A model generated the notes under the pieces. It was not told the DNA's origin. It saw only the letters and a program-made list of their open reading frames with translations, and made no database searches. Positions 10,569 to 19,673 of a DNA stretch of 64,000 nucleotides are shown in pieces. The stretch spans positions 186,001-250,000 of the forward strand of contig NZ_FOMH01000002.1 of assembly GCF_900112575.1 (NCBI RefSeq), written 5' to 3'. Each line of letters opens with the position of its first letter. Position 1 is the stretch's first letter. The position numbers and the translations under genes are program-made. This DNA comes from Flavobacterium phragmitis (GTDB taxonomy: Bacteria; Bacteroidota; Bacteroidia; Flavobacteriales; Flavobacteriaceae).

Positions 10569-10808
10569 TTACGTTTTCCTTATCAGATAAAACAATATTT
10601 CTTCCTCAAGTTCCTTTTCTAAGTTTTTACTTTTAGTTTTTTTGTCAAAATTACTCGCCAATCTTTTTTCAAACTTAATTGTGTCAGTTTTAGCAGCACA
10701 GTAATCATCACAGATTTTTTTAAATTTATCATCCACAAGGTATAAAATCTGAATAGATTCGCTCCATTCTGCAAATTTTACATTGTATAATTCATTAGGA
10801 ATAGCCAT
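10569..10808 (-). CDS. Small hypothetical charged helical protein
   Basis: The product is 79 residues, lysine- and glutamate-rich, cytoplasmic, with no signal peptide or membrane segment. The centre (DDKFKKICDDYCAAKTD) and the tail (KNLEKELEEEILFYLIRK) suggest a two-helix hairpin. The shape recalls YdcH/DUF465-type small proteins, but I cannot confirm the family. Codon use is coding-like. The following gap, 10809-11183, holds no intact gene. A ~40-codon open stretch ending near 10950 on the minus strand reads like a protein C-terminus and may be a remnant. Confidence 0.5.
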   Translation of the reverse strand: MAIPNELYNVKFAEWSESIQILYLVDDKFKKICDDYCAAKTDTIKFEKRLASNFDKKTKSKNLEKELEEEILFYLIRKT

Positions 10809-11183
10809 AATTGAAAAAATTACATCGTTATTTACTGCCGCTAAATTACAAATACAAAAAATGTTATGTTTAAAAAATAGGTTTCAAGTTATAAAATGAA
10901 ACCACAAATATTTACAATTGCTTCCTTTTCCAATCATGAAGTCATCTGAAAATCTTTAGAGCCCTTTGACCATTATTAAGTGCTGAAACGGCATCATAAG
11001 CAGAAAATCGAGTGTAAATACTAAAGTCCTTCAGCATTATTGGCAAAATTAAATACGGCAGGCATTTTTTTCAAACCAAAAGGGGTATTTTCTATGCAAA
11101 GAAATAAAGTTCATCAAAATCATACGTAAATATTTATTGCAGCACGGCAGTTTAATTTGCCAGCCGGAGCACTATCATTAATA

Positions 11184-11687
11184 CTATATGCCTTTTTCTG
11201 CCCTTGTAAGTTCCACGTCAAATACGGAAATGCAGTTATCCTCTATGGTTATTTTCTGGGTGCCTTTAATGACATTGTCTTTTAGATCATCTAAAAGAAT
11301 ATTGATTTTTAAGGTATTCTCAGAGAGGCTGTCCCTGCAGGATTCAAGCACTATTTGATCCCCATTGTAGACTGCCCTGAACACAGTCAGCAGTTTTTTG
11401 CCGTGCAGCGCATGGGCATATACCTTGGCGGAGTCCTCCATAAACTCCCAGATTTCATTTCGCCGGTCTCCGATTACATAAAGCCCGCAATCAGCTTTAC
11501 TGCAGAGCATTTCACTGTTCCAAAACCCCAATATTGATGCATCCGGCTGCCTGAATGGTTGGAAATTGCCAGATATCGAATCTTTCAAGTGTCCAAATTC
11601 CTCAATATTTTGTCCTTCAGCCCCCTTTTTTCTTTGACACGAAATACATACACAGATAAGAAGCACCATTATTGGCATTTTTTTCAT
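11184..11687 (-). CDS. Hypothetical lipoprotein
   Basis: The 167-residue product starts with a short basic and hydrophobic signal ending in a lipobox (CVCISC, lipid-anchored Cys at about residue 17). The mature part has a GFWNSEMLCSKADCGLYVIGDRR segment with two cysteines, then predicted β-strands (EIWEFMEDSAKVYAHALHGKKLL), as in small lipocalin-like or copper-resistance-like lipoproteins. I do not recognise the family. The gene is transcribed away from the DUF1573 gene, with ~180 AT-rich bases between the two starts. Envelope location is well supported; the role is unknown. Confidence 0.6.
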   Translation of the reverse strand: MKKMPIMVLLICVCISCQRKKGAEGQNIEEFGHLKDSISGNFQPFRQPDASILGFWNSEMLCSKADCGLYVIGDRRNEIWEFMEDSAKVYAHALHGKKLLTVFRAVYNGDQIVLESCRDSLSENTLKINILLDDLKDNVIKGTQKITIEDNCISVFDVELTRAEKGI

Positions 11688-11869
11688 AGCTTTTTTTTTT
11701 TAAATCTGTAATTTACTCAAAATACTGCTTGATATTCAATAACAGACTCGATAAATCGAAGATTTCCAATAAAAAGTAGGAAAACATCTTAAAATAATGG
11801 CATAGAAAAAATAATAGTTTGATTTTAATTTAAGAAAAGTATATTTGACAAAACTTTAAATATTTCAAA

Positions 11870-12249
11870 ATGAAAAACATCATGCTTTTTTTCTAATATT
11901 GTTAAGTACAGCTGCTTTTTGCCAAAAGGGCGCTAAAATTGAGTTTTCCTCCCCAGAGAACACTATCGATTACGGCCAGGTTTCAAAAGCAGAAATCACA
12001 GAAGGCGTATTTGAATTTAAAAATACAGGAGATGAACCCTTACTCATTACAGGGGCAGAATCCACGGCAAGCTATATTGTGGTCACTAAACCTTCCATGG
12101 CTATTATGCCGGGTAAAAAAGGAAAGATCAGCATTAAGTGCAGCAATATTCCCGCAGGCCCGGTCCGCAAGACCATTATAGTTGAAAGCAATGCCGTAAA
12201 TCAGCCCGGCGGCAGGGTTGGCCTGAAAATCAAGGGAGAGGTTTTATAA
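11870..12249 (+). pseudogene. DUF1573 periplasmic protein, frameshifted in a poly-T run
   Basis: The ATG at 11870 gives M-K-N-I-M-L-F-F and then TAA. The main frame reopens at a TTG (11899) with the second half of a signal peptide (LLSTAAFCQ). Adding one T to the seven-T run at 11886-11892 joins the halves into a normal signal peptide followed by a DUF1573 domain. That domain shows IDYGQVSKAE, FEFKNTGDEPLLI and IKCSNIPAGP..KTIIVESNA, and the gene ends at a normal stop at 12249. DUF1573 proteins are small Ig-like periplasmic proteins common in Bacteroidota. The break could be a sequencing slip, a phase-variable homopolymer or a true mutation. Starting at TTG 11899 would remove export. Confidence 0.7.
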
Positions 12250-12527
12250 AACCTCCTTATGGAGTTCTGCTATTAAAGGATTGCGTTTTTCTGCCTGATG
12301 AAAAGCTGGTCTTTACTGAATCAATAAAAAAAAACCGAAGCGAATGTCCGGGTTCTAATATTTTTTTGATATAATAATTTAACCTTTAAATGCTGCAGAC
12401 CTTCTTTATTTTATCTTATAAAGCCTTGAAGCCGCAAGGGAGAAAATAAAGGCGGGTTGTTTCATTCTCTGCAAATATAAGACTTTAAATTAAAAACCCA
12501 GCAGTGAACTCAATGATGCGGTAAATT

Positions 12528-13360
12528 TTACCTCTTTGCCGCTTCTTCCTCTGCTAATTTCCTTTTTAAGAACTTCTCAAATGCCTTATCGGGATCTGAA
12601 GTTAATATTCATTTTCCGGTTCAGGGATAATGTGAATTTTTGAATTCTCCGCCGATATAATTGCCGAGCAGAAATATGCGCTAATTTTTCCATCGTTGCA
12701 TTTAAAATCAGGTAAAGTCAATTTTACCCATCCATTGATTGACAGCGCACAATAATTGCCATGGCAGAATATCTTAAAATAAATCTCCTTAGTTTACACG
12801 ATTTCAGCTGATTGCCCTGAATATTTTCAAAAATAAAATTCTTCCTGAAATCCTTTTCGCTAAATAATGCCCTGAACTGCAGATATTTTCAAATCGATTG
12901 AAATATAATAGGCCGCTCCCATCTGGTCACATTTGATTGCGAATCCAGCCTTCCCCATTGTTTTAATGGCCAGGAGCGCTTCCCATATAAAATCGCGGGA
13001 TGGTCTTTCAAAATAAAAAACTTCATAACCGCTTGGGCATCAAAACTCCATTTGCTTTTACAATATGGTGTCCAGCTTTTTAAAGGAAGACCCTACTGAT
13101 TTTCCTTTGCCCAATGATCAAAGGCTGCGAAACTGCCCTTCACTCTTTTTGGATAATTTCTTTATCACTGCGCTTTTGGCTGATATATAGTAGGTTTCAT
13201 AGCTTTCCGTTACTCTGCTTTCACTCACATTCATCTTCTAGAGCATATTATCATTCCACTGTCCGGGATCCCTGCAGAGAAAGCGTCTTTAGCACTCTTC
13301 CATAAAAGGCCATCCCGTGAGACTTCGCGGACAATATAATTGTGATTGGAAATAATCAGG
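12528..13360 (-). pseudogene. Decayed gene of unknown function
   Basis: There is no intact gene between 12250 and 13446. The minus strand shows protein-like stretches that change frame at least four times. In order they are NYIVREVSRDGLLWKSAKDAF (near 13345-13280), ESRVTESYETYYISAKSAV (near 13220), YEVFYFERPSRDFIWEALL (near 13030), SEKDFRKNFIFENIQGN (near 12860), YCALSINGWVKLTLPDF (near 12755), and a charged C-terminus KAFEKFLKRKLAEEEAAKR before a TAA at 12528-12530. Several in-frame stops separate them. I read this as one gene of about 270 codons in advanced decay, not as sequencing error. The family is not recognised. A short plus-strand ORF at 13114-13305 is a shadow of this. Confidence 0.5.
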
Positions 13361-13446
13361 CGAAACTAATGAGAAGCCTGTTTTTTCAATAAAAAAGATT
13401 GGTATCACCAAATACCCAGCTTTTAAATCTGATCCTGAACCCATAT

Positions 13447-15627
13447 TTACTTAATTATCTTATAATGTTTTAATCCTTCCAATATTCCGGAGGAAGCCGG
13501 ACTTGTTGCGACAAAAATACTTTTGGTGGTCTTGTAATGCTCTAATTCAGTACTTCGGTTGCCTACAATAATACCCTTGATGGCTCCCCTGAACATATCA
13601 ATGTCGTTGCCTGAATCGCCCGCTGCAATTACCTTGGATAAGGGGATTGCCCACTTACGGCATAAAAATTTAATGGCATTTCCTTTAGAGGCCCTCTTTG
13701 GAATAATATCCAGAAACTGTCCGTGGCTGGCAATAATATTGATTTTATACCATCCTTTTCCCAAAGCGGCAACAAGCTGGTCATAATTGTATTTGTCCTT
13801 ATCATAGCAGTAAGAGATCTTAAAAGGATTTTGCGCTTCTTCTTCCTGGAGCTTTATCCACGAAATGGTTCTTAAGCGGTTTTCCACGTCTTCTCTTTTC
13901 CACCGGCCCGACAAAAAAGTGGACCATCCCTTGTCTAAGATATAATCCTTGCCATTGGTGTAATAGATTTCGGTTCCTACAGAACAAATTATAAAATCAG
14001 GTACAGGAAAACGCTCTTCTTCAATTACCTTTTTTATCAGCCTTAAGTTTCTTCCTGATGCCAGTGCAAATGCCATTTTTCCAGTACGATTTACCAAATG
14101 GGCTTTTAGCTCCTTTAATCCCGGATTGTTTAATTTAGGTTCTATAAGGGTCCCATCAATATCAGAAACCAATAAATTCTCCACTTTTCTTTTTAATCTC
14201 GAAATATTAATGTTGGGATAATGCTGTTTTTTAATGCCTGCGCCGGAAGAAAGTGATAAATTCTCATTTATTAGATCCACATAATGGTTGACATGGCTCA
14301 GCCAGCTGTAATGTTTCTGAATGTTGATGGCGCCGTTATTGGAAAAATATTTCCACTGGTTCTCATCGGTTAGTACAGTGCGTAAAGCCTTCTTTATCTG
14401 GGCCGCATCCAAGGGATCCACCAATATTCCGTTCTGGCAGGTTGGGATAATCTCCGATGGCCCTCCATTTTTGGTTACCACAACAGGCAGACCCGAACTT
14501 GCTGATTCAATGACGGTGAGCCCGAAATTCTCATGCAGGGTCAAATTCACAAAAACACCTCTCTTTTCAGCTGCATAACGATAAATAATGGAAACTTCAT
14601 TCTCCACATCGTGCTTTTTGGGAATTGCCATTTTTCCATACAAATCATACTTATCCATTGATAAAAGAAGATCGGTCAATACATCTTTTTCAGATTCCGG
14701 CATTCTTGAAATATCTTTACGGATTCCCGCAAAAATAACCAAATTGGCCATAGCCTGAAGTTCCTTGTCTTTTCCATAGACTTCTATTAAAGTATGCAGG
14801 TTTTTATGGCGGTCGGGTCTTGAAAGTGCTAGGATCAAAGGCTTATGGGGATTGATCAAAAATTTAGAAATCGTTTCGGCCACCCAATATTTCCGCTGCT
14901 CTTCCTGCATCTGCTTCTCTGAATCCTGTTCCTGATGGTAATAGGCGGCAAATTTACGTGTATCGATGCCTGGGGAAATGGCATGATATCTGGCCATTGC
15001 GAAATTTTTATAAGGCTTATAGGTTTCAATTTCCTGCTCTGTGGAGGTAATGATAAATTCTGACAATTCCAGTGTCTTTTCCTCAGCTGCAATCCTGGCT
15101 TCAAACTTAAATTTCTTCTCCATCTCTTGCTGCGAGATACCGTTTTCTGCCAGTTTTTTTCTTTTATAAAAACCCAGGGAATGTCCGGTGTGGGCAAAGG
15201 GAATATTCAAAATCACCGATAATTCTGCCGCGGCATATCCAGCATCCCCGTAATGCGAGTGGATCCAATGGGGGAATATATCATGGAATTTAATGTGCTG
15301 CACCATACCGGTTACAAATGTGTCCAGGCCTTCCCATAGCTGTTCTTTCGGCCTGTATCTTTTTCCTAAAAATGGAATTCTGCGTATATCCAGTTTTTCA
15401 TTTACAGCTTCGACCTCTTGGGCATATTCAGGTGAAAGGCTGGGATCATCTATCATTCTGGTAAATAAATCAACATGTTCTACGCTGGGGTGCTGTGATA
15501 AAAATTCAGCAAGCTCATATACATATTTTGTCTGTCCTCCATTATCGGCATCTCTACCAATCTCCAAGCCTGAACCTTTTAATAGTCCATGAATGTTGAT
15601 TATTGAAATTCGTAATTTTGTCATCAT
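13447..15627 (-). CDS. Sucrose-phosphate synthase with C-terminal sucrose-phosphatase-like HAD domain
   Basis: The 726-residue product is two-part. Residues 1 to ~470 form a GT-B glycosyltransferase: IHGLLKGSGLEIGRDADNGG at the N-terminus, HSHYGDAGYAA, the AHTGHSLG motif of sucrose synthases and SPS, LSRPDRHKN, and ENFGLTVIESASSGLPVV for nucleotide-sugar binding. From ~487 comes a HAD-IIB phosphatase domain with SDIDGTL and GDSGNDIDMF. This pairing makes sucrose-6-phosphate from UDP-glucose and fructose-6-phosphate and could dephosphorylate it in the same chain. Sucrose is a compatible solute, which fits the ion and osmolyte transporters nearby. The first two codons are both ATG, so the start may be 15624. 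Whether the HAD domain is catalytically active is untested; its DxD and GDxxND motifs are intact. Confidence 0.88.
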   Translation of the reverse strand: MMTKLRISIINIHGLLKGSGLEIGRDADNGGQTKYVYELAEFLSQHPSVEHVDLFTRMIDDPSLSPEYAQEVEAVNEKLDIRRIPFLGKRYRPKEQLWEGLDTFVTGMVQHIKFHDIFPHWIHSHYGDAGYAAAELSVILNIPFAHTGHSLGFYKRKKLAENGISQQEMEKKFKFEARIAAEEKTLELSEFIITSTEQEIETYKPYKNFAMARYHAISPGIDTRKFAAYYHQEQDSEKQMQEEQRKYWVAETISKFLINPHKPLILALSRPDRHKNLHTLIEVYGKDKELQAMANLVIFAGIRKDISRMPESEKDVLTDLLLSMDKYDLYGKMAIPKKHDVENEVSIIYRYAAEKRGVFVNLTLHENFGLTVIESASSGLPVVVTKNGGPSEIIPTCQNGILVDPLDAAQIKKALRTVLTDENQWKYFSNNGAINIQKHYSWLSHVNHYVDLINENLSLSSGAGIKKQHYPNINISRLKRKVENLLVSDIDGTLIEPKLNNPGLKELKAHLVNRTGKMAFALASGRNLRLIKKVIEEERFPVPDFIICSVGTEIYYTNGKDYILDKGWSTFLSGRWKREDVENRLRTISWIKLQEEEAQNPFKISYCYDKDKYNYDQLVAALGKGWYKINIIASHGQFLDIIPKRASKGNAIKFLCRKWAIPLSKVIAAGDSGNDIDMFRGAIKGIIVGNRSTELEHYKTTKSIFVATSPASSGILEGLKHYKIIK

Positions 15628-15876
15628 CTTATTTATTGATTAGATTTTTAATATACAAAAAAATAAGCCAGATCGGTAAAAAGATGAAAAAAATGTAAAA
15701 ACAGGCATTGAAATACCGTCAATTGGAAGCCGTCAGGAGTTTATTATTGTCAAAAAAGGATGAATTGATCAGGAAATCGTAAAACTCTATTGAAACTATC
15801 CGCCAGTATAAAAATAAATTTTATCTTTAGTAAAAAAGACTCCTGCAATACTTTGATAATGCTAATTGGAAAAAAC

Positions 15877-17187
15877 ATGAAAAAAATTACAGATATTCTA
15901 AATCTTAAGGAAGGGGAAGACGATAGGGAAAAGACCCTGGAGACCGTTAAGAAAAACATTTCTTTTAAAGGAGCGAATCTTTGGATTTTAGCTTGCGCCA
16001 TTATTGTGGCCTCGGTTGGGCTTAATGTAAACTCCACTGCGGTCATTATCGGCGCAATGCTCATATCCCCCCTTATGGGACCGATAGTAGGGGCTGGTTT
16101 TGCTCTTGGGATTTATGATTTTTCACTGCTTAAAAAATCGCTTCGAAACCTTCTGAATGCCACTGCGGTAAGCCTTGTGGTGTCGACCTTATATTTTTAC
16201 CTGAGCCCTTTCAAGGAGGTGCAGTCTGAACTGCTGGCCAGGACGGCGCCCAATATCTATGATATCCTTATTGCTTTTTTCGGGGGTGTTGTAGGGGTTA
16301 TTGCCGTTACCAGATCAGAAAAAGGCAACCCCGTTCCGGGTGTGGCTATCGCTACGGCATTAATGCCTCCATTGTGCACGGCGGGGTATGGAATTGCCAC
16401 CGCGCAATGGTCCTTTTTTTTAGGAGCATTCTACCTGTACTGCATCAATTGCGTCTTTATCGGAATTGCTACTTTTCTAATCATCAAATACCTTAACTAT
16501 CCTGCAGTCAAACAAATTGACGAGAAGCACCAAAAACGGGTAAAATACACTATTGCTTTTCTAATTACCGCAATGCTGGCGCCCAGCAGCTATCTGGCCT
16601 ATTCCCTATACCGCGAACAGCAGTTCAAAAAGAACGTGAATCTTTTTATTGACGATGAATTCGGCAGTAAGGGATATACTGTTGTGTATAAAAAAACCGA
16701 TTTTAACTCTCCGAATAAAAAACTCGAACTCGCCTTTTTGTCCAAACGGTTCTCACCTGAAGAAATAAAAGACCTTAAAAACAGGCTGAACCGCAATAAA
16801 TACCTGATGGGCACCAAGCTTCAGATCAGGCAGGACAGCACGGATCGCTTCAACGACATAAAAGGCGATATTTTAAGCCAGATCAAGAGCAGCGAGAATG
16901 AAATGAATGTGAAAGACGTAAAAATCGTGCAGCTGGAAAAAGAGCTGAAAAAAAACAAATTTGACAGCAGACAGATTTTAAGCGAAATACGAACTTTATT
17001 TCCCAATGTCAATTCGCTTTCTATTGCAAAAAGCTCGCTGATAAATTACAAGGACAGCACCGCAACGATCACCGCTGTCATTTATGACGGATCAAAGAGC
17101 CTTACCCCGCAGGAAAATGAAAAACTCCGAAAATGGCTCAATACACGCCTATCGGTAAAAGATGCGGCAATTTTCAAAAGGCAGTAA
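15877..17187 (+). CDS. DUF389 family integral membrane protein
   Basis: The 436-residue product has a short cytoplasmic N-terminus, then a membrane block with the DUF389 hallmark run: ANLWILACAIIVASVGLN, STAVIIGAMLISPLMGPI and GNPVPGVAIATALMPPLC. About six to seven membrane segments end near residue 250. A charged ~180-residue tail (lysine-, glutamate- and serine-rich, with a coiled-coil-like VKIVQLEKELKKNK) follows. The biochemical role of the family is not established. I use the ATG at 15877, preceded by GGAAAAAAC. A longer frame from 15790 would add 29 unlikely residues overlapping promoter-like DNA. It converges with nhaA, with only nine bases between stops. Confidence 0.8.
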   Translation: MKKITDILNLKEGEDDREKTLETVKKNISFKGANLWILACAIIVASVGLNVNSTAVIIGAMLISPLMGPIVGAGFALGIYDFSLLKKSLRNLLNATAVSLVVSTLYFYLSPFKEVQSELLARTAPNIYDILIAFFGGVVGVIAVTRSEKGNPVPGVAIATALMPPLCTAGYGIATAQWSFFLGAFYLYCINCVFIGIATFLIIKYLNYPAVKQIDEKHQKRVKYTIAFLITAMLAPSSYLAYSLYREQQFKKNVNLFIDDEFGSKGYTVVYKKTDFNSPNKKLELAFLSKRFSPEEIKDLKNRLNRNKYLMGTKLQIRQDSTDRFNDIKGDILSQIKSSENEMNVKDVKIVQLEKELKKNKFDSRQILSEIRTLFPNVNSLSIAKSSLINYKDSTATITAVIYDGSKSLTPQENEKLRKWLNTRLSVKDAAIFKRQ

Positions 17188-17196
17188 ACTGTAAGA

Positions 17197-18378
17197 TCAA
17201 TTCTTCTGCTGTTTTTTATTATAGAGGCTCAAAAGCAGAAAGCCCGATACACCGGCAAGTATAGAAGCAATCAGGATTGCAAATTTAGCCTCATTCTGAA
17301 ATGCCTGCTGGGAAAAGGACAGTAAGGCAATAAATATCGACATGGTAAACCCGATTCCTCCCAAAAGCCCCAGCCCAAGGACATGAAGCCATGTTGTTTC
17401 AGCGGGCAGGTCTGCAGCCCTTATCTTTACCGAGAACCACGACATTAAAAAAATACCAACTGGTTTTCCAAGAAAAAGCCCCAGGATTATGCCCAGACCA
17501 AGATTTCCGGTAAGCCCCTTGAGCATTTCCGGTTCAAAAGCAATATTGGTGTTGGCCAGAGCAAAAATTGGCATAATGATAAAATTTACCGGTCTTGTCA
17601 AGGCATGCTCGAGTTTTTCCAGGGGCGAATCAGTATCCTCTTCATTTGTCGGCAGGGTCAGTGCCACAAGCACTCCTGCTATAGTGGCATGAATTCCAGA
17701 ATGATGGATAAAATACCACATTACAGCGCCAGGAAGCAGATAAAACAGTAAATTCCTGACCCCTATTCGGTTAAAAACCATAAGCAGAATAAATATAGCT
17801 CCCGCATAGCCCAGATACAGAAAATGAAGCTCCGAAGAATAAAAAATAGCGATAACCAGTATGGCAATCAGATCATCCACAATTGCCAGAGCGGCAAGAA
17901 ATATTTTAAGTCCAGATGGCACTTTATCGCCTAACAGCGAGAGTATGCCAAGGGCGAAGGCAATATCGGTAGCCATTGGTATTCCCCAGCCTTTAGCAGT
18001 CTGAGGATTTTGACCATTAAAAAGAAAGTAAATTGCCGCCGGAACAGCAACTCCTCCAAGTGCTGCCAATACAGGCAGGGCTGCCTGACGCAGCGAGGAA
18101 AGCTCGCCTTCTATGACTTCCCTTTTTATTTCCAAGCCGACCAGCAGAAAAAAAACAGCCATCAGTCCGTCATTGATCCACAACAGAATGGGATACTGCA
18201 GATGCACTTCCCCAGTTTCATATCCCAGCGGGTAGGCAAGCAAATCATTAAAATATGTTCCCAATCCTGTATTTGCTATCAAAAGCGATACAAAAACACA
18301 TACCAGAAGCAGTATGCCTCCCGATGAGGATGATTGAAAAAAATGTGCGAAAATTTTAAGGTTAATCAGTTTTGCCAT
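17197..18378 (-). CDS. nhaA: Na+/H+ antiporter NhaA
   Basis: The 393-residue product has the NhaA membrane core. Signature parts are PILLWINDGLMAVFFLLVGLEIKREV, GWGIPMATDIAFALGILSLLG (holding the Asp equivalent to D133 of E. coli), and LAALAIVDDLIAILVIAIFY (the D163/D164 ion-binding pair). HVLGLGLLGGIGFTMSIFIALL lies near the C-terminus. NhaA exports sodium in exchange for protons across the inner membrane and supports growth at high salt or alkaline pH. The start is set at 18378 (MAKLINLKIF), the usual N-terminus; the frame extends 15 codons upstream without support. The neighbouring osmolyte and ion genes fit a salt-adaptation role. Confidence 0.93.
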   Translation of the reverse strand: MAKLINLKIFAHFFQSSSSGGILLLVCVFVSLLIANTGLGTYFNDLLAYPLGYETGEVHLQYPILLWINDGLMAVFFLLVGLEIKREVIEGELSSLRQAALPVLAALGGVAVPAAIYFLFNGQNPQTAKGWGIPMATDIAFALGILSLLGDKVPSGLKIFLAALAIVDDLIAILVIAIFYSSELHFLYLGYAGAIFILLMVFNRIGVRNLLFYLLPGAVMWYFIHHSGIHATIAGVLVALTLPTNEEDTDSPLEKLEHALTRPVNFIIMPIFALANTNIAFEPEMLKGLTGNLGLGIILGLFLGKPVGIFLMSWFSVKIRAADLPAETTWLHVLGLGLLGGIGFTMSIFIALLSFSQQAFQNEAKFAILIASILAGVSGFLLLSLYNKKQQKN

Positions 18379-18686
18379 TTCACAAAAATAGGCATTACAG
18401 TGTGAAAAGCCAAGAACATCCATGTAAATTACCCGTTGCTACCGCAGAATGCTCCCTCTTAAGTGCAGGCAATCAAATTTTAAAAGAATCATAAAATTGG
18501 TAACCAGCCGAGACTTTTTATTCGTTGGACCTGCAATCGGGTGATTAAAAAAATGGCTTAAATGCCCAGCATGATGGTACTCCCAAGACTTTTATCTGCT
18601 TATCAAAGTTACATACCCCCTGGAAACAGCTTTTAAAAAAAAATGGATGACGCTGCAGCCGAAAAATAATAAATATTCAGTTACAG

Positions 18687-18870
18687 GTCCCCTTTTCTAT
18701 TTCTAAAAAGAGCTTGTCTGGCGAACACCGCTAAAATAGCGCCATATTTAAATATTTTGAGCTGGGGTTGAATTGCAAAAGTCAAAAATTTATCACCCGC
18801 CATTTGAAATAATGAAGGGCCTTCTTTCAGACGGTCTGATGCATTAAACGATATTCTGAAATCTAAATGC
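18687..18870 (-). pseudogene. Possible gene fragment
   Basis: The 18379-18946 gap has no intact gene. An open minus-strand stretch of about 60 codons reads like protein (NASDRLKEGPSLFQMAGDKF, then KIFKYGAILAVFARQALF) and stops at a TAA near 18687. It lacks an upstream start and is preceded by a stop. It may be a relic of a lost gene or chance. Confidence 0.25.
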
Positions 18871-18891
18871 TGTTTTTTGCCATATTAGAAG

Positions 18892-18899
18892 TATATTTG
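18892..18899 (+). promoter_or_regulatory. Intact -7 box upstream of the decayed gene at 18947
   Basis: TATATTTG matches TAnnTTTG exactly and sits about 48 bases before the ATG at 18947. No -33 element is visible at the usual distance. If it functions, transcription of the broken gene would begin near 18906. Confidence 0.3.
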
Positions 18900-18946
18900 G
18901 CCTCTATTAGAAATAAACTTAATAAATTCAGATTCCAGACCCACTG

Positions 18947-19621
18947 ATGAGTCTTTTAAAAAAAATACTGATTTTTTTCCTGTTCTCGCTTCGCGTGCTG
19001 CACGGAAGTGAAGCTGATAAGATTTATTCAATAGTTTTCACGGGATCAGCACTGGAAATCTTAGCAACTCTAAATTCAGAAACAACATCCGTTACTGCGA
19101 CGCACAGCAAAAAAAAAGTACGCATAAGCTCTTCCCTCCAAGAGAGGAAAAATAAATTTAAGGCAACTGCCTTTGTACCGACAAATGAAAATTGCCGCTT
19201 TGGCGCAGTTACAGAAAGCCAGAGAAGGAAGACCTCATATTTTAGGAAAAAGAACTTTTTTTCATTGGGCTGCTGCAGTCTTTTATATCGTTTTCATCTT
19301 TTCTGAACTTGGAAATTATTCCTGCTTCATTTTTTGACAAGGAGACTGCAAGACGTTTACGATCTTCTTATATGCAGCAGGAAGCATTTTAAGGCCGGGG
19401 TTTTTCATACTCTTATCCTTATAGTATTAGCTGCCCACTTTTCTGCGTCTTATTTCATAATCATTTAACATAAAAAACAGCTTTAAATTCTAATGCATTT
19501 CGATGCGGGCAATATGCCGTGGCTGCAATTATTGGTTCTATTCTGCCGGCTTTAAAGGCATTCATTTATCAGCTTTATTTCATTATAGTAAAACAGCAAG
19601 TATATAACGGGGAAACATAAT
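18947..19621 (+). pseudogene. Decayed integral membrane protein gene
   Basis: An ORF from 18947 starts with a signal-like segment (MSLLKKILIFFLFSLRVLHG) but loses coding character and ends at 19306. Protein-like stretches continue in other frames. QKAREGRPHILGKRTFFHWA and a hydrophobic run (from ~19185) come next. DKETARRLRSSYMQQEAF (from 19336) follows, then HFKAGVFHTLILIVLAAHF (from ~19385). GQYAVAAIIGSILPALKAF is followed by IVKQQVYNGET and a TAA ending at 19621. The reading frame changes about four times. The segments are consistent with a ~220-residue multi-pass membrane protein that has accumulated indels. Family unknown. The first segment is the least certain part. Confidence 0.45.
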
Positions 19622-19673
19622 TTCAAGCATCTCTTTTTTTTTCCAGTTTATCAGCATCCAAACAACATAGTTC

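Noticed and set aside
11870..11896. Tiny 8-residue peptide gene
   Set aside because: It is the first half of the DUF1573 signal peptide cut by the poly-T frameshift.
13114..13305. 63-codon plus-strand ORF
   Set aside because: It is antisense to the decayed minus-strand gene and has no protein-like signature beyond Ser/His runs.
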